This document shows, in pieces, positions 5,308 through 5,378 of a stretch of DNA of 5,378 bases. The first letter of the stretch is position 1. Every line of letters starts with the position of its first letter. The stretch lies in contig UQIS01000061.1 in assembly GCA_900541245.1 (NCBI GenBank), forward strand, positions 1 through 5,378. Direction: 5' to 3'. A program made the translations under genes and the position numbers. Under the pieces are notes generated by a model. The model ran no database searches and had not been told where the DNA came from. It saw only the letters and a program-made list of their open reading frames with translations. This DNA is from an uncultured Collinsella sp. (GTDB lineage Bacteria; Actinomycetota; Coriobacteriia; Coriobacteriales; Coriobacteriaceae).

Positions 5308-5337
5308 AACCACCCTTAAAAAGGGTGGTTTGCTCTT
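5308..5337. terminator. Hairpin at right edge, possible terminator
   Basis: AACCACCCTT (5308-5317) pairs over 10 bases with AAGGGTGGTT (5321-5330) around AAA. On the plus strand TGCTCTT follows, a weak T-tract. On the minus strand the tail is CTGATTT, also weak. It may close a gene lying beyond the right edge and transcribed on the minus strand, insulating ilvE. From 5251 to the window end I see no convincing gene. Short minus-strand frames from the edge stay open to about 5320 or 5295 but are too short to judge. A small GGGT/ACCC palindrome (5339-5349) adjoins it. Confidence 0.45.
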
Positions 5338-5378
5338 AGGGTATAACCCACGGGCCCCGGGCTCGCGTCTAAAGGCGC

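Noticed and set aside
5308..5330. AGGGTGG on the minus strand upstream of ilvE, resembling the T-box core sequence
   Set aside because: The match is limited to about seven bases, lies within a simple 10-bp hairpin, lacks the ACCGCG continuation, and there is no room or sequence for a T-box stem I with specifier loop before it in the window.

Overview
This window looks like a chromosomal segment from a high-GC actinobacterium. A gut Coriobacteriia member of the Collinsella type is my best guess, based on codon style, the Ala/Gly-rich coding, the class II branched-chain aminotransferase and hairpin-rich intergenic DNA. That assignment is inference; no rRNA or marker gene is present to prove it. 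I see no phage, plasmid, CRISPR or transposase gene.

Layout from left to right. Positions 1-273 hold no convincing gene, but end in an 18-bp inverted repeat (190-207 / 239-256). Positions 274-2055 (minus) encode one 593-residue protein that joins a complete TadA-type tRNA adenosine deaminase to a complete GarK/GlxK-type glycerate kinase. A tRNA-Ser(TGA) gene (2107-2196, plus) lies divergent to it. A TetR-family regulator (2200-2796, minus) ends three bases past the tRNA. The 199-bp gap between tetR and the divergent lemA (2996-3547, plus) contains a probable lemA promoter overlapped by a palindrome that could be the TetR operator. lemA ends in a strong intrinsic terminator (3584-3629).

The 479-bp space between the convergent lemA and ilvE genes has no convincing gene but much structure. 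It holds the lemA terminator, a 211-bp element bounded by 25-nt inverted repeats (3649-3859), and a 107-nt nested hairpin (3895-4001) that probably terminates ilvE and is itself built around a bidirectional terminator. ilvE (4027-5079, minus) encodes a class II branched-chain aminotransferase with a strong ribosome binding site. Upstream of ilvE is a 49-codon ORF that overlaps the ilvE start by ATGA and begins where a leaderless transcript would start. The right edge carries another hairpin (5308-5330) and no gene.

The genes do not form one pathway. The points most worth following up are the TadA-glycerate kinase fusion, the possible coupled leader ORF of ilvE, the putative TetR operator over the lemA promoter, and the three intergenic inverted-repeat structures, which may be dispersed elements of the host genome.
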